48,237 nt of DNA. It comes from Candidatus Rokuibacteriota bacterium (lineage in GTDB: Bacteria; Methylomirabilota; Methylomirabilia; Rokubacteriales; CSP1-6). The notes under the pieces were generated by a model that saw only the letters and a list, made by a program, of their open reading frames with translations, had not been told where the DNA came from and searched no databases. Position numbers and translations under genes: made by a program. The DNA is taken from contig JACPIQ010000115.1 in assembly GCA_016188005.1 (NCBI GenBank), positions 1 through 48,237 on the forward strand. Direction: 5' to 3'. This document shows positions 24,236-32,766 of the stretch, in pieces; position 1 is the first letter of the stretch, and each line of letters opens with the position of its first letter.

Positions 24236-25045
24236 ATGCCGCCGCTCTCCGGGCGGGTTGCCGTGGTCACCGGCGCCTCGCGGGGGATGGGGCGCGCCAT
24301 TGCGCTGCGCCTCGCCGAGGACGGCGCCGACTGCGCGCTGATCTACCGCCAGAGCGCGGAGCAGGCGCAAGAGGTGGCGGGCCAGATCCAGGCGCGGGGG
24401 CGCCGGGCGCTGGCACTCCCGCTCGACCTCCGCGAGCCGGCGCAGGTGGGCCCGGTCTTCCAGCGCATCCGCGAGACCTTCGGCCGCGTGGACATCCTGG
24501 TCGCCAACGCGGCGGCCACGGCCTTCCGGCCCATGCTCGACCAGAAGGAGCACAACCTCCGCCGCACCTTCGCCATCTCGGTGGATTCCTTCGTCGCCGC
24601 CGTGCAGGCGGCGGTGCCGCTCATGGAGGGCCGGCCAGGCCGCATCGTGGCCATCTCCGGCATCGACAGCCACCAGTCGATGGCCGGCCACGGGGCGCTG
24701 GGCGCCGCCAAGGCTGCGGTGGAAAGCCTGGTGCGGACGCTGGCGCTGGAGCTCGGGCCGCGCGGCATCACGGCGAACGGCGTCAGCCCGGGCTTCGTCG
24801 AGACGGACTCCTCCCGCTTCTACACCGAGCGGGGGCTCAGGCGCGAGTACTCGCCGGCGGCGCTGGAGCTCATCGAGGGGACGCCCGTGCGGCGGCTCGG
24901 CACCGGCGAGGACGTGGCGGCCCTCGTGGCCTACCTGGTGTCCGACGGGGCGGGGTTCCTCACCGGCCAGACCATCGTCATCGACGGCGGGATCACCATC
25001 GTCTCGCCGCTCCACCGCCCCGCCCGGAATCTCTCGTCACGCTGA
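24236..25045 (+). CDS. SDR oxidoreductase resembling FabL-type enoyl reductase
   Basis: 269 residues. The NADP-binding motif VVTGASRGMGRAIALRLAEDG (residues about 9-29) and VDILVANAAATAF are normal for an SDR. In the active-site region the sequence AGHGALGAAKAAVESLVRTLA has the lysine, but not the YxxxK tyrosine. Measured against FabL (enoyl-ACP reductase III), which uses Y-x6-K, the tyrosine position is a histidine. The C-terminus (DGAGFLTGQTIVIDGGI) is typical. It is probably a reductase of an enoyl- or 3-oxoacyl thioester, working with the crotonase directly upstream. Its last nine bases overlap the convergent CitE-like gene. Confidence 0.83.
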   Translation: MPPLSGRVAVVTGASRGMGRAIALRLAEDGADCALIYRQSAEQAQEVAGQIQARGRRALALPLDLREPAQVGPVFQRIRETFGRVDILVANAAATAFRPMLDQKEHNLRRTFAISVDSFVAAVQAAVPLMEGRPGRIVAISGIDSHQSMAGHGALGAAKAAVESLVRTLALELGPRGITANGVSPGFVETDSSRFYTERGLRREYSPAALELIEGTPVRRLGTGEDVAALVAYLVSDGAGFLTGQTIVIDGGITIVSPLHRPARNLSSR

Positions 25046-25912
25046 GCGGGCCAGCGCGAGCATCTCGCGGGCCGTCTTCACCATGGCCTCGTCGACCATG
25101 TCGCCCTTGTAGGTCACTGCGGCGATCCCCCGCGTGCGAGCTTCCTCCATGGCCTGGATCAGTCGCTCGTAGTAGGCGACCTCGTCCGCGGACGGGGTGA
25201 AGACGCGATTGACGATGGGCACATGCGAGGGATGCATGACGGTCTGCCCCCGGAAGCCGAGCTGCCGGTTCCAGCGGGCATCCTTCTCCAGCCCCTCCAG
25301 ATCCTTGATGTTCCACCACGAGCTGACGGTCGGGTACTGGATGCCCGCCGCCCGGCAGTCCAGCACGGTCTTGGAGCGGAGGTAGAGCGTCTCCATGCCG
25401 TCCTTGGACCAGAGGTAGCCGATGGCCCGCGCGGCGTCTCCTCCGGGCCCGGCCGCCAGGCTCACCCGCCTGACCCGTGGGCAGGAGGTGGCGATCTCGT
25501 AGATGTTGCGCATCGCCGCCGCCGTCTCGCATCCCAGCGGCGTCTCGATCGTCCCGGGGGGGATGCCCAGGCGCTTCTCCAGATGAGTCAAGAGGGCGTC
25601 GAGCTCTCTCATGTCGGCCACCGTCTCGATTTTCGGCAGCGCGACCCCGTCGAGCTCGGGGCAGAGGACCCCCTCGAGATCGTCGAAGGTCAATCCCGTG
25701 GCGAAGCCGTTGATCCGGACGTTGACGGCCTGCCCCCGGGCCTTGAGCGAGGCGATGGCGGCCTTCACCAGGGGGCGGGCCGCGACCTTCTCCTGATCGG
25801 GGACCGAGTCCTCGAGATCCAGGATCAGGCAATCCGCCCCGTAGGCGATCGCTTTCTCCATCCAGGCCGCCCGATTGCCAGGCACGAACAGCGACGAGCG
25901 ATACGGTTTCAT
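25037..25912 (-). CDS. CoA-ester lyase of the HpcH/HpaI/CitE family
   Basis: 291 residues of TIM-barrel lyase type. The N-terminal RSSLFVPGNRAAWMEKA carries the CoA-phosphate-binding arginine region. LILDLEDSVPDQEK (residues about 29-42) holds the Mg-binding acidic residues, and ALPKIET and IETPLGCE follow. The end VTYKGDMVDEAMVKTAREML is characteristic of malyl-/citramalyl-type lyases, where the aspartate acts at the neighbouring active site. The likely reaction is reversible cleavage of a malyl-, methylmalyl- or citramalyl-CoA to acetyl- or propionyl-CoA plus a 2-oxo acid. It lies 19 bases downstream of a crotonase that could supply a hydroxyacyl-CoA. Confidence 0.87.
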   Translation of the reverse strand: MKPYRSSLFVPGNRAAWMEKAIAYGADCLILDLEDSVPDQEKVAARPLVKAAIASLKARGQAVNVRINGFATGLTFDDLEGVLCPELDGVALPKIETVADMRELDALLTHLEKRLGIPPGTIETPLGCETAAAMRNIYEIATSCPRVRRVSLAAGPGGDAARAIGYLWSKDGMETLYLRSKTVLDCRAAGIQYPTVSSWWNIKDLEGLEKDARWNRQLGFRGQTVMHPSHVPIVNRVFTPSADEVAYYERLIQAMEEARTRGIAAVTYKGDMVDEAMVKTAREMLALARSA

Positions 25913-25931
25913 CGGTCCCTGTCCTTTCGTG

Positions 25932-26705
25932 TCACCGGGCCTTGTACGCCGGCTTGCGCTTCTCGGCGAAGGCCCGGGGGCCTTCCTTGGCGTCTTCCGT
26001 CGTGCGGAGGAACTCCTGGAACGACTGCTCCAGCCGGATCCCCTGGTCCAGGGGCAGGCTCTGGCTCCGGATGGCCAGCTCCTTGATCGCGCGCAGGGCC
26101 AGCGGGCCGTTCTCGCAGAGCTGCCGGGCGCACTGCTCCGCCGCGGGCATCAGCTCCGCCATGGGGACGACCCTGTTGATCAGGCCGTAGCTCAAGGCCT
26201 CCTGGGCACTGAGGCGCCGCCCCAGGAGGAGCAGCTCCATGGCGACCGCGTAGGGGAGCTGTCGCAACGCCCGCTGGGTGCCTCCGTTGCCCGGCAGGAT
26301 CCCTCGTTTCACCTCCGAGATCTCGAAGACCGCGTGCTCCGCCGCGATCCGGATATCCGTCCCGAACAGGAGCGTCATCCCACCGGCCAGGCAGTACCCG
26401 TTGACCGCGGCGATCACCGGTTTCCAGACCTCCAGGCCCCGGTTCAGCAGCATGTCCTTCTGCGTGAGCCAGAAATCCGCCTTCGCCGGCGCGCGGGTGA
26501 TGAAGGACTTGAGGTCGGCTCCCGCCGTGAAGGCCTTCTGCCCGGCCCCGGTGACGATGGCCACCCACACCTCCGGGTTGTCCCGGACATCCACCCACGC
26601 GCGCGAGAGCTCCTCGTACACCTCCGCGTCCATGGCGTTCATGGCCTCGGGCCGGTTGATGGTGACATAGGCCACCCTGTCCTTCACCTCGTAGATCAGC
26701 TTCAT
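25932..26705 (-). CDS. Enoyl-CoA hydratase/isomerase family protein
   Basis: 257 residues. AYVTINRPEAMNAMD (about 12-26), AFTAGADLKSF near 58-68, NGYCLAGGMTLLFGTDIRIA near 101-120, then ISEVKRGILPGNGGTQRALR. Here the first hydratase glutamate is a threonine (GGMTL) and the second is kept (SEV), the reverse of the enzyme at 23461. The C-terminus GPRAFAEKRKPAYKAR is usual for crotonases. It is cotranscribed with the CitE-like lyase just downstream. The upstream gap of 63 bases to the hydroxyacid dehydrogenase suggests one long minus-strand unit from the sirtuin to the lyase. Confidence 0.88.
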   Translation of the reverse strand: MKLIYEVKDRVAYVTINRPEAMNAMDAEVYEELSRAWVDVRDNPEVWVAIVTGAGQKAFTAGADLKSFITRAPAKADFWLTQKDMLLNRGLEVWKPVIAAVNGYCLAGGMTLLFGTDIRIAAEHAVFEISEVKRGILPGNGGTQRALRQLPYAVAMELLLLGRRLSAQEALSYGLINRVVPMAELMPAAEQCARQLCENGPLALRAIKELAIRSQSLPLDQGIRLEQSFQEFLRTTEDAKEGPRAFAEKRKPAYKAR

Positions 26706-26768
26706 GGTCTCCCCTTCCCTTTTCTCGTGCGCCTCAAACGAGCCTCGGCTGCTCGACGCGGGCCGGCA

Positions 26769-27731
26769 CTAGTAGCCCTTGCGCTTGTCGATGAGGGCCA
26801 GGAGCGGCCGCCCGTCGCGCCGCCGCCGGAGGTTCTCGCAGAAGCAGGCGATGACGCGGCCGGCGCGGCGCGGGGAGCCGCCGGCGGTGTGCGGGGTCAC
26901 GATGACCCGGGGGTGGGTCCAGAGCGGGTGCCCCGCCGGCAAGGGCTCGGGGTCGGTGACGTCGAGGCCCGCGCCCCAGAGGAGCCCCTCCGCCAGCGCC
27001 GCCATCAGCTCCTCGCCGTGGACGATCTCCCCGCGCGTGACATTGATCAGGATGGCGCCCAGGCGCATGCGCCGGCAGAGATCCCGCGTGAAGAGGTGGT
27101 GCGTCGCCTTCGTGAGCGGCAGGCCGATGACGACCACGTCGGAGAGCCCGAGCATCTCCCCCAGGCGGGCAGGACGCCAGATGGCCTCCACGCCGGGCTC
27201 GGGCGGCACCTCCTCGATGTCCACGGCCAGCACGCGCATCCCGAAGCCGAGCGCCCGGCGGGCCACCGCTCGCCCGGTCCCCCCGAAGCCCACGATGCCC
27301 ATGGTCTGCTCGAAGAGCTCGCGCTGGTCAAGCCGGATGGGCTCGCGGAGTCGGTAGTCCGGATCGCGGAGCGCCGTGTGCACGCCGCGGGTGAGCCCGA
27401 GGAGGAGGGCGAAGGCGTGCTCCGCCAGGTGGACGCCGACTCCGCCCTTCTCGCTGGCGAGGATCACGTCGCTCTCCACCAGCTCGGGGCAGAGGAGGGC
27501 GTCCACGCCGGCGCCGATGGAGTGGTAGTAGCGGAGCCGCCGGGCGAGGAGGTAGATGTCCGGGGGCACGCGGCCGAAGAGGATCTCGGCCTCCGCGATC
27601 TCGGCGCGCTGGCGCTCGGGCTCGCGGGCCTCCACGAGGACGGCCCCCGGGCCGGCCGCGTCCAGGATGCCCGCGCGGTCGCCCGGGCCGAGGGCGGGCA
27701 CGATGAGGTTGGGCGTGTAGAGGATCTTCAC
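26769..27731 (-). CDS. D-2-hydroxyacid dehydrogenase
   Basis: 320 residues from a GTG at 27731 that overlaps the sirtuin stop (GTGA). The NAD-binding motif is IVGFGGTGRAVARRALGFGM near residues 145-164. The catalytic triad is recognisable: Arg in NVTRGEIVHGEEL, Glu in DVTDPEPLPAGHPL, and His in VTPHTAGGSPRR. The protein belongs to the D-isomer-specific 2-hydroxyacid dehydrogenase group (phosphoglycerate, glyoxylate/hydroxypyruvate and related reductases). Its exact substrate is not readable. It could reduce or form the 2-oxo acid that the downstream CitE-type lyase produces, but that link is inference from gene order only. Confidence 0.88.
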   Translation of the reverse strand: MKILYTPNLIVPALGPGDRAGILDAAGPGAVLVEAREPERQRAEIAEAEILFGRVPPDIYLLARRLRYYHSIGAGVDALLCPELVESDVILASEKGGVGVHLAEHAFALLLGLTRGVHTALRDPDYRLREPIRLDQRELFEQTMGIVGFGGTGRAVARRALGFGMRVLAVDIEEVPPEPGVEAIWRPARLGEMLGLSDVVVIGLPLTKATHHLFTRDLCRRMRLGAILINVTRGEIVHGEELMAALAEGLLWGAGLDVTDPEPLPAGHPLWTHPRVIVTPHTAGGSPRRAGRVIACFCENLRRRRDGRPLLALIDKRKGY

Positions 27732-28468
27732 GGGAGCAGCCGGGGGAGGATCTGGCTGATCGGGCCGCGGAGCACGGCGTCGGCCAGCTCGTCCATCTCG
27801 GTGGGCTCGCCGTTGACGATGACCACCCGCGCCCCCGCGCTCTTCGCCGTCGGCACGACGCCGGCGATTGGCCACACCGAGAGCTTGGTGCCGAGAGCGA
27901 GCAGCAGGTCGGCGTGCCGGGCGGCCTGCTGGGCGCGCGTGAGGTCCGCCTCCACCAGCGCCTGGCCGAACGAGATCGTCGCCGACTTGAGGATGCCGCC
28001 GCAGGCCCGGCAGGCCGGGTCCTCCTCGCCCTCCCTGATCCGGGCCAGCGCCCGCTCCATGGGCGCCCGCGCGCCGCAGGACAGGCATACCACCTCCCGC
28101 AGGGTCCCGTGGATCTCGACCACGCGCTCGGGGGAAGAGCCCGCCAGCTGGTGGAGCCCATCCACGTTCTGGGTGATGAGGGTGTCGAGCTTGCCGAGGC
28201 GCTCGAGCGCCACGAGGGCGCGATGGCCGTCATTGGGCGCCGCCTGCCAGGCGGGGGACTCGAGCCGGCTCTGCCAGGCCCGCCGGCGCACATCGGGGTC
28301 CGCCAGGTAGTTCTGGAGGGTCGCCAGCTTCTCGGCGCCGGGGTTGCGGGTCCACAGGCCCTGGGGGCCGCGGAAGTCCGGGATGCCGGAGTCCGTGGAG
28401 ATGCCCGCGCCCGTCAGCGCCACGATGCGCCGCGCCGCCTCGATCCAGCCTCGGACCGTGTCGATCAT
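27728..28468 (-). CDS. NAD-dependent protein deacylase, Sir2 family
   Basis: 246 residues with all sirtuin motifs: ALTGAGISTDSGIPDFRG near residues 17-34, LITQNVDGLHQLAG near 97-110, catalytic His in EIHGTLREV, and the zinc site CLSCGARAP...CRACGG. The C-terminal ALGTKLSVWPIAG and VIVNGEPTEMD bind NAD. It removes acyl groups from lysines, often restoring acyl-CoA synthetases, which fits the CoA-rich neighbourhood. It begins inside the end of a truncated alcohol dehydrogenase frame and overlaps the next gene by four bases. Confidence 0.92.
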   Translation of the reverse strand: MIDTVRGWIEAARRIVALTGAGISTDSGIPDFRGPQGLWTRNPGAEKLATLQNYLADPDVRRRAWQSRLESPAWQAAPNDGHRALVALERLGKLDTLITQNVDGLHQLAGSSPERVVEIHGTLREVVCLSCGARAPMERALARIREGEEDPACRACGGILKSATISFGQALVEADLTRAQQAARHADLLLALGTKLSVWPIAGVVPTAKSAGARVVIVNGEPTEMDELADAVLRGPISQILPRLLP

Positions 28469-28614
28469 GTGGGCTCAGCCGAACACCATGACGCCGCGTG
28501 GCAGATCCCGGTGGCCATCACGCGGACGCGCGCCTCGCCCGCGCGCGGGCCCTCCTGCTCGACGTCGACCACCTGAAGGGGCGGGTTGGCCTGGTAGAGA
28601 ATCGCGGCTTTCAT
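28465..28614 (-). pseudogene. Truncated zinc-type alcohol dehydrogenase, first ~40 codons
   Basis: From the ATG at 28614 the frame reads MKAAILYQANPPLQVVDVEQ, then VRVMATGICHAASW, the classical start of medium-chain alcohol dehydrogenases including the GICH zinc cysteine. After that it loses similarity and stops at 28465, overlapping the sirtuin start. About 300 codons are missing. The 260-base region 28615-28874 upstream contains no gene. Confidence 0.7.
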
Positions 28615-28874
28615 GAGAGCGGTCTCCCTGGGGCGCCGATGACGCTCGCAGCGCTCGTTGACGCCGGGGCCTGGCGGGCCGGGCGGGCCAGCAGGGCCGG
28701 CACCGCATGGTAGCACCGTGGCGCGACCCTGCGCCATGCGCCCCGGCCCGCGCGCCTGCTCCTTGACGTTACCCGGGCATCGGGGCAGTATCGGGCCGGG
28801 CGGACGTCGCCCACGCGCCATGACGGAGGACGGCGCCCGCGCCGAGGGATGCGCGGGCGCGAGGAGAGCGAACG

Positions 28875-29867
28875 ATGAGAGGAGCTCAGCGGACCTGGCC
28901 CCTGGCGCTGCTGGCCATCGTGTGCGTCGGCGCCCCGATCGCGCTGCAGGATGCCCACGCGCAGGACGACTTCCCCTCGCGGCCCATCCAGATCGTCGTC
29001 CCCTTGCCGCCGGGGGGCGCGGCGGACCTGCACGCCCGCCCGCTCGCGCGCGTCATGGAGCGCCTGCTCAGGCAGCCGGTCGTGGTGGTCAACAAGCCCG
29101 GCGCAGGCAGCGCCGTGGGCACGCAGTTCGTGGCGAACAGCAAGGCCGACGGCTACCTGCCGATGGTCGCGATGCCCGGCTTCTTCATCATCCCGCAGGT
29201 GGATGCGCTGTTCGCCCGGGCGCCGAAGTTCACGGTGGAGCAGTTCGGGCCCATCGCCCGCCTCAGCGCGGACCCGCTGGTGCTCGTCGCCCACCCGGCC
29301 CGGCCGTGGAAGTCGGTCGCCGAGCTGCTGGCCGACGCCAAGCGCCGGCCCGGCGAGATCACCTACGGGTCGTCCGGGAACTACACGGGCATCCACCTGC
29401 CCATGGAGATGTTCGCCGCGTCCGCCGGCATCACCCTCAAGCACGTCCCCTATAACGGCGCCGGCCCGGCGGTCGCCGCCCTGCTGGGCGGCCACCTGGA
29501 TACGATGATCTCCGGGCCGGGCCCGGTACTCGCCCATGTCAAGGCGGGGGCGCTGCGCGCGCTGGCGACGATGGGGAGCAAGCGGCTTCGGGCGCTCCCC
29601 GACGTCCCGACGCTCCGGGAGCTCGGGCGCGACTTCGAGTACTACCTGCAGGTCGGGATGGTCGTGCGCCGGGAGACACCCCCCGCGGTGGTGCGCACCT
29701 TCCGCACCGCGGTGAGGCAGGCGGCCGCGAGCCCCGAGTTCGAGTCGGCGATGACGACTCTGGGGACGACCGTGGCCTACATGGACGCGGACGAGTGGGG
29801 GGCGCGCTGGGCGCGGGACGTCAAGCTCATTACGGAGACGCTCCAGCGGATCGGGAAGCTGGAGTAA
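28875..29867 (+). CDS. Bug-family tripartite tricarboxylate transporter substrate-binding protein
   Basis: 330 residues with a signal peptide (residues 1-30, cleaved after DAHA). The TctC/Bug signature is clear: FPSRPIQIVVPLPPGGAAD, RQPVVVVNKPGAGSAVGTQF, YGSSGNYTGIHLPMEMFA, LKHVPYNGAGPAVAALLGGH and VPTLRELG. Bug proteins bind carboxylates or related small acids in the periplasm and deliver them to TctAB. TctB and TctA genes lie two genes downstream on the same strand, with an SDR gene between, so this binding protein probably serves that membrane pair. Confidence 0.92.
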   Translation: MRGAQRTWPLALLAIVCVGAPIALQDAHAQDDFPSRPIQIVVPLPPGGAADLHARPLARVMERLLRQPVVVVNKPGAGSAVGTQFVANSKADGYLPMVAMPGFFIIPQVDALFARAPKFTVEQFGPIARLSADPLVLVAHPARPWKSVAELLADAKRRPGEITYGSSGNYTGIHLPMEMFAASAGITLKHVPYNGAGPAVAALLGGHLDTMISGPGPVLAHVKAGALRALATMGSKRLRALPDVPTLRELGRDFEYYLQVGMVVRRETPPAVVRTFRTAVRQAAASPEFESAMTTLGTTVAYMDADEWGARWARDVKLITETLQRIGKLE

Positions 29868-29904
29868 TCTCGCGGCCGCCGTCGAGCCTCAGGGGGGATC
29901 GCCA

Positions 29905-30708
29905 GTGGACCTCGGCCTCAAGGGCAAGGTGGCCGCCATCACCGGGGGCAGTGAAGGCATCGGGCTCGCCACGGCGCATCGGCTCGGCGAGGAGGGCGTG
30001 CGCGTCGCGATCTGCGCCCGGCGGGCGGACACGCTGCGGGAGGCGGCCGGGGCGGTGCGCGCGGCCACGGGCGCCGAGGTGCTCGCCGTCGTGGCCGACG
30101 TCGCGAAGCCCGGCGATCCCGAGCGCTTCGTCAGCGAGACGCTCGAGCGCTTCGGCCGGATCGACGTCCTGGTGAACAACGCCGGGCGCGAGGCGATCGG
30201 CCCCTTCGAGGCCGCGGGCGACGAAGCGTGGCAGGCCGACCTCGACCTCAAGCTGTTCGGCGCCATCCGGGCCATCCGCGCCGCGCTCCCCGCCATGAGG
30301 CGGAATGCCGGCGGGCGCATCGTCAACGTGACGCACATCGGCGCGAAGCAGCCGCGGGCCCGGTCGGTTCCGACCTCCGTGAGCCGGGCGGCCGGGATCG
30401 CGCTGACGAAAGCGCTGTCGAAGGAGCTGGCGGAGGCCGGCGTCCTGGTCAACACCGTGTGCGTGGGGCTCATCTGGTCCGGCCAGTGGGAGCGCCGCCG
30501 GCGCCTGCTGTCACCCCCGCCCTCCCCCGAGGAGTACGAGCGCCAGGTGATGACCGAGCGGGCGGCCGCCCTCAACCCGATCCCGCTCGGCCGGATGGGC
30601 CGCCCCGAGGAGGTCGCGGACCTGATCGCCTTCCTGGCCTCGGCGCGAGCGGCGTACATCACCGGCACCGCGATCAACGTCGACGGCGGCGCCTCGGGCG
30701 TGGTCTGA
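29905..30708 (+). CDS. SDR-family protein with non-canonical active site
   Basis: 267 residues from a GTG at 29905 after AGGGGGGATC. The dinucleotide motif AAITGGSEGIGLATAHRLGE and the VDILVNNAG-like IDVLVNNAGREAI are normal, and the end AAYITGTAINVDGGASG is typical. The catalytic YxxxK segment reads TSVSR in VPTSVSRAAGIALTKALSKE, so tyrosine is threonine and lysine is arginine. Either this group uses other residues or it is not an oxidoreductase. The protein lies between the Bug binding protein and tctBA on one strand, so it may act on the imported acid. Confidence 0.82.
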   Translation: MDLGLKGKVAAITGGSEGIGLATAHRLGEEGVRVAICARRADTLREAAGAVRAATGAEVLAVVADVAKPGDPERFVSETLERFGRIDVLVNNAGREAIGPFEAAGDEAWQADLDLKLFGAIRAIRAALPAMRRNAGGRIVNVTHIGAKQPRARSVPTSVSRAAGIALTKALSKELAEAGVLVNTVCVGLIWSGQWERRRRLLSPPPSPEEYERQVMTERAAALNPIPLGRMGRPEEVADLIAFLASARAAYITGTAINVDGGASGVV

Positions 30709-30728
30709 CTCGGCGACGGGGCCGGGCC

Positions 30729-31208
30729 GTGGCCGAGGGGAGCGGGTGGCGCGTCGTCCGCGGGTTCTTCGGGAGGACGGACCGTGTCAGCGGGATGTTC
30801 CTTGTCCTGTTCGGCACGGCCGTGCTCTGGGAGAGCCGGGCGCTGCCGCTGGGCACCCTCCGGAGGCCGGGCCCGGCCTTCCTCCCGGTGGTGCTGGCCG
30901 GTCTTCTCCTGGGACTGGCGCTCATGGTCCTCGCTTGCGGCCGGCGCTCGCCGTGGCTCCGCTCGCTCGACTGGAGCGAGGCGGGACACGTGGCGGCGAT
31001 CCTCTCGGCGTGCGGGTTCGCCGCGCTCGCGCTCGAGCGGCTCGGCTATCGGCTGACGCTGGCCGTCGTGCTCGCCTTCCTCCTCGGCATGGTCGAGCGG
31101 AGCCGGCCCGCGGTCACGGTCTCGATCGCCGTGGGATTCGCCCTCGCCTCGTACTGGGTCTTCCGGCGTCTCGGGGTGCTGCTGCCCGACGGGCCCTTCG
31201 GCTTCTGA
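30729..31208 (+). CDS. tctB: TctB, small membrane subunit of tripartite tricarboxylate transporter
   Basis: 159 residues from a GTG at 30729. Four hydrophobic segments fit the TctB fold (MFLVLFGTAVLW, FLPVVLAGLLLGLALMVLA, VAAILSACGFAALAL, VTVSIAVGFALASYWVF). The GMFLVLFGTAVLWESR start and the LRRPGPAFLPVVLAGLL segment are characteristic. It ends immediately before the tctA start (TGA then GTG), so the two are translated together. Confidence 0.87.
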   Translation: MAEGSGWRVVRGFFGRTDRVSGMFLVLFGTAVLWESRALPLGTLRRPGPAFLPVVLAGLLLGLALMVLACGRRSPWLRSLDWSEAGHVAAILSACGFAALALERLGYRLTLAVVLAFLLGMVERSRPAVTVSIAVGFALASYWVFRRLGVLLPDGPFGF

Positions 31209-32711
31209 GTGCAGCCGCTCAGCGACCTGGCCTTCGGCCTGTCGGTCGCGCTCCAGCCCGGGAACGCCCTCTACGCGGTCCTCGGGTGCGTCATCGGCAC
31301 CGTCGTCGGGGTGCTCCCGGGCATCGGCCCCATCGCGGCGGTGAGCCTCCTCCTGCCTGGCACCTTCGGGCTCGACGCGACCAGGGGCGTGATCCTGCTG
31401 GGCGGCGTCTACTACGGGGCGATGTACGGAGGCTCCACCACCTCCATCCTGCTCCGGATCCCCGGGGAGGCGGCGTCGGTGGTCACCTGCCTCGACGGCT
31501 ACGCCATGGCGCAGAAGGGCCGGGCGGGGCCGGCGCTCATGATCGCCGCCGTCGGGTCGTTCGTCGCGGGCACCCTCGCCGTGGTCGGGCTCATGTTCCT
31601 CACGCCGGCGCTCGCGCGCCTGGCCCTCCGCTTCGGTCCGCCGGAGTACGCCGCACTCCTGATCCTCGGCTTCGTCGCGATCGGCTACATGAGTGGCGGG
31701 TCGATGCTCAAGGCCCTGCTCATGGCGGCCCTGGGCCTGATCCTGGGAACGATCGGGATCGACCTGAGCGGCCACCAGCGCTTCACCTACGGCGTCGCCG
31801 AGCTCGGGGACGGCATCGGCGTGGTACCGGTCGCTGTCGGCCTGTTCGGTCTGGCAGAGATCCTGGCGACCGCGGGGCGGAAGCTGCCGCCGAAGGCCTT
31901 CGCGGCCCGCCTCCGCGACCTGCCTCCCTCGGCGGAGGAGTGGCGCGCCTCTGCCGGCCCCATCGCCCGGGGAACCGTCGTGGGCTTCCTGATCGGCGCC
32001 GTTCCGGGGCCCGCCCACATCATCGCCAGCTTCGCGTCCTACGCGCTCGAGCGCCGGCTGTCCAGGCACCCGGAGCGGTTCGGGCAGGGAGCCATCGAGG
32101 GGGTGGCGGGGCCCGAGGCGGCGAACAACGCCGCTGCCGAAGCCGCCTTCGCGCCCATGCTCGCGCTGGGGGTCCCGTCGAACGCCATCATGGCGATCAT
32201 GATGGCGGCCATGATGATCCACGGGGTGACGCCGGGCCCCATGCTCCTGCGTGAGCATCCCGGGGTGTTCTGGGGATTCATCGCCAGCATGTACGTGGGC
32301 AACCTGGTGCTCCTGATCCTGAACCTCCCCCTGGTCGGCCTGTTCGCCACCCTCCTGCGCATCCCGTATCGCATCCTCTACCCGTTGATCGTCGCCTTCT
32401 GCGTCCTCGGCGTCTACGCCGTCAACGGCAGCGTCGTCGAGGTCTGGATCATGGCGGTGATGGGCCTTGCGGGCTGGGCGCTCCGCAAGCTCGACTACGA
32501 GCCGGCGCCCCTCGTCATCGGCCTCGTGCTGGCGCCGATCTTCGAGATGTCGCTGCGGCAGTCGCTCATCCTGTCGGGTGGCAGCTACGTCATCTTTCTC
32601 CAGCGCCCGCTGGCGGCCTCGCTCCTCGGCCTGGCCGGGGGGTTGCTGCTCCTGGCGCTGGTCCCGCTGGTCCGGCGTCTCGGGACCGCCGGGCCCAGCC
32701 CCGTGGCGTAG
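31209..32711 (+). CDS. tctA: TctA, large membrane subunit of tripartite tricarboxylate transporter
   Basis: 500 residues, the usual TctA length, with many hydrophobic helices. The two half-repeats each carry the signature loop: GTVVGVLPGIGPIAAVSLLL near residues 30-49 and GTVVGFLIGAVPGPAHIIAS near 257-276. YYGAMYGGSTTSIL near 72-85 and GVPSNAIMAIMMAAMMIHGV near 322-341 are also conserved. It starts with GTG directly after the tctB stop. Uptake is secondary, cation-driven, of a carboxylate delivered by the Bug protein. A hairpin overlaps its stop codon. Confidence 0.92.
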   Translation: MQPLSDLAFGLSVALQPGNALYAVLGCVIGTVVGVLPGIGPIAAVSLLLPGTFGLDATRGVILLGGVYYGAMYGGSTTSILLRIPGEAASVVTCLDGYAMAQKGRAGPALMIAAVGSFVAGTLAVVGLMFLTPALARLALRFGPPEYAALLILGFVAIGYMSGGSMLKALLMAALGLILGTIGIDLSGHQRFTYGVAELGDGIGVVPVAVGLFGLAEILATAGRKLPPKAFAARLRDLPPSAEEWRASAGPIARGTVVGFLIGAVPGPAHIIASFASYALERRLSRHPERFGQGAIEGVAGPEAANNAAAEAAFAPMLALGVPSNAIMAIMMAAMMIHGVTPGPMLLREHPGVFWGFIASMYVGNLVLLILNLPLVGLFATLLRIPYRILYPLIVAFCVLGVYAVNGSVVEVWIMAVMGLAGWALRKLDYEPAPLVIGLVLAPIFEMSLRQSLILSGGSYVIFLQRPLAASLLGLAGGLLLLALVPLVRRLGTAGPSPVA

Positions 32712-32734
32712 CCGCCACGGAATTTCGGGTTTTC
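32701..32734 (+). terminator. Probable transcription terminator after tctA
   Basis: CCGTGGCG at 32701-32708 pairs perfectly with CGCCACGG at 32713-32720 around a TAGC loop that contains the tctA stop codon. AATTTCGGGTTTT follows. The eight-base GC-rich stem with a short T-rich tail fits an intrinsic terminator, though the T-run is interrupted. Confidence 0.5.
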
Positions 32735-32752
32735 CGGAGCGTCACCCCCGCG

Positions 32753-32758
32753 TACACT
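32753..32758 (+). promoter_or_regulatory. Possible -10 box close to the start codon of the CoxL-like gene
   Basis: TACACT lies eight bases before the ATG at 32767, with no Shine-Dalgarno sequence between. If used, the transcript would be leaderless or nearly so. No good -35 box was found (TTTCCG about 18 bases upstream is the nearest). Confidence 0.3.
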
Positions 32759-32766
32759 CTGCTTCC

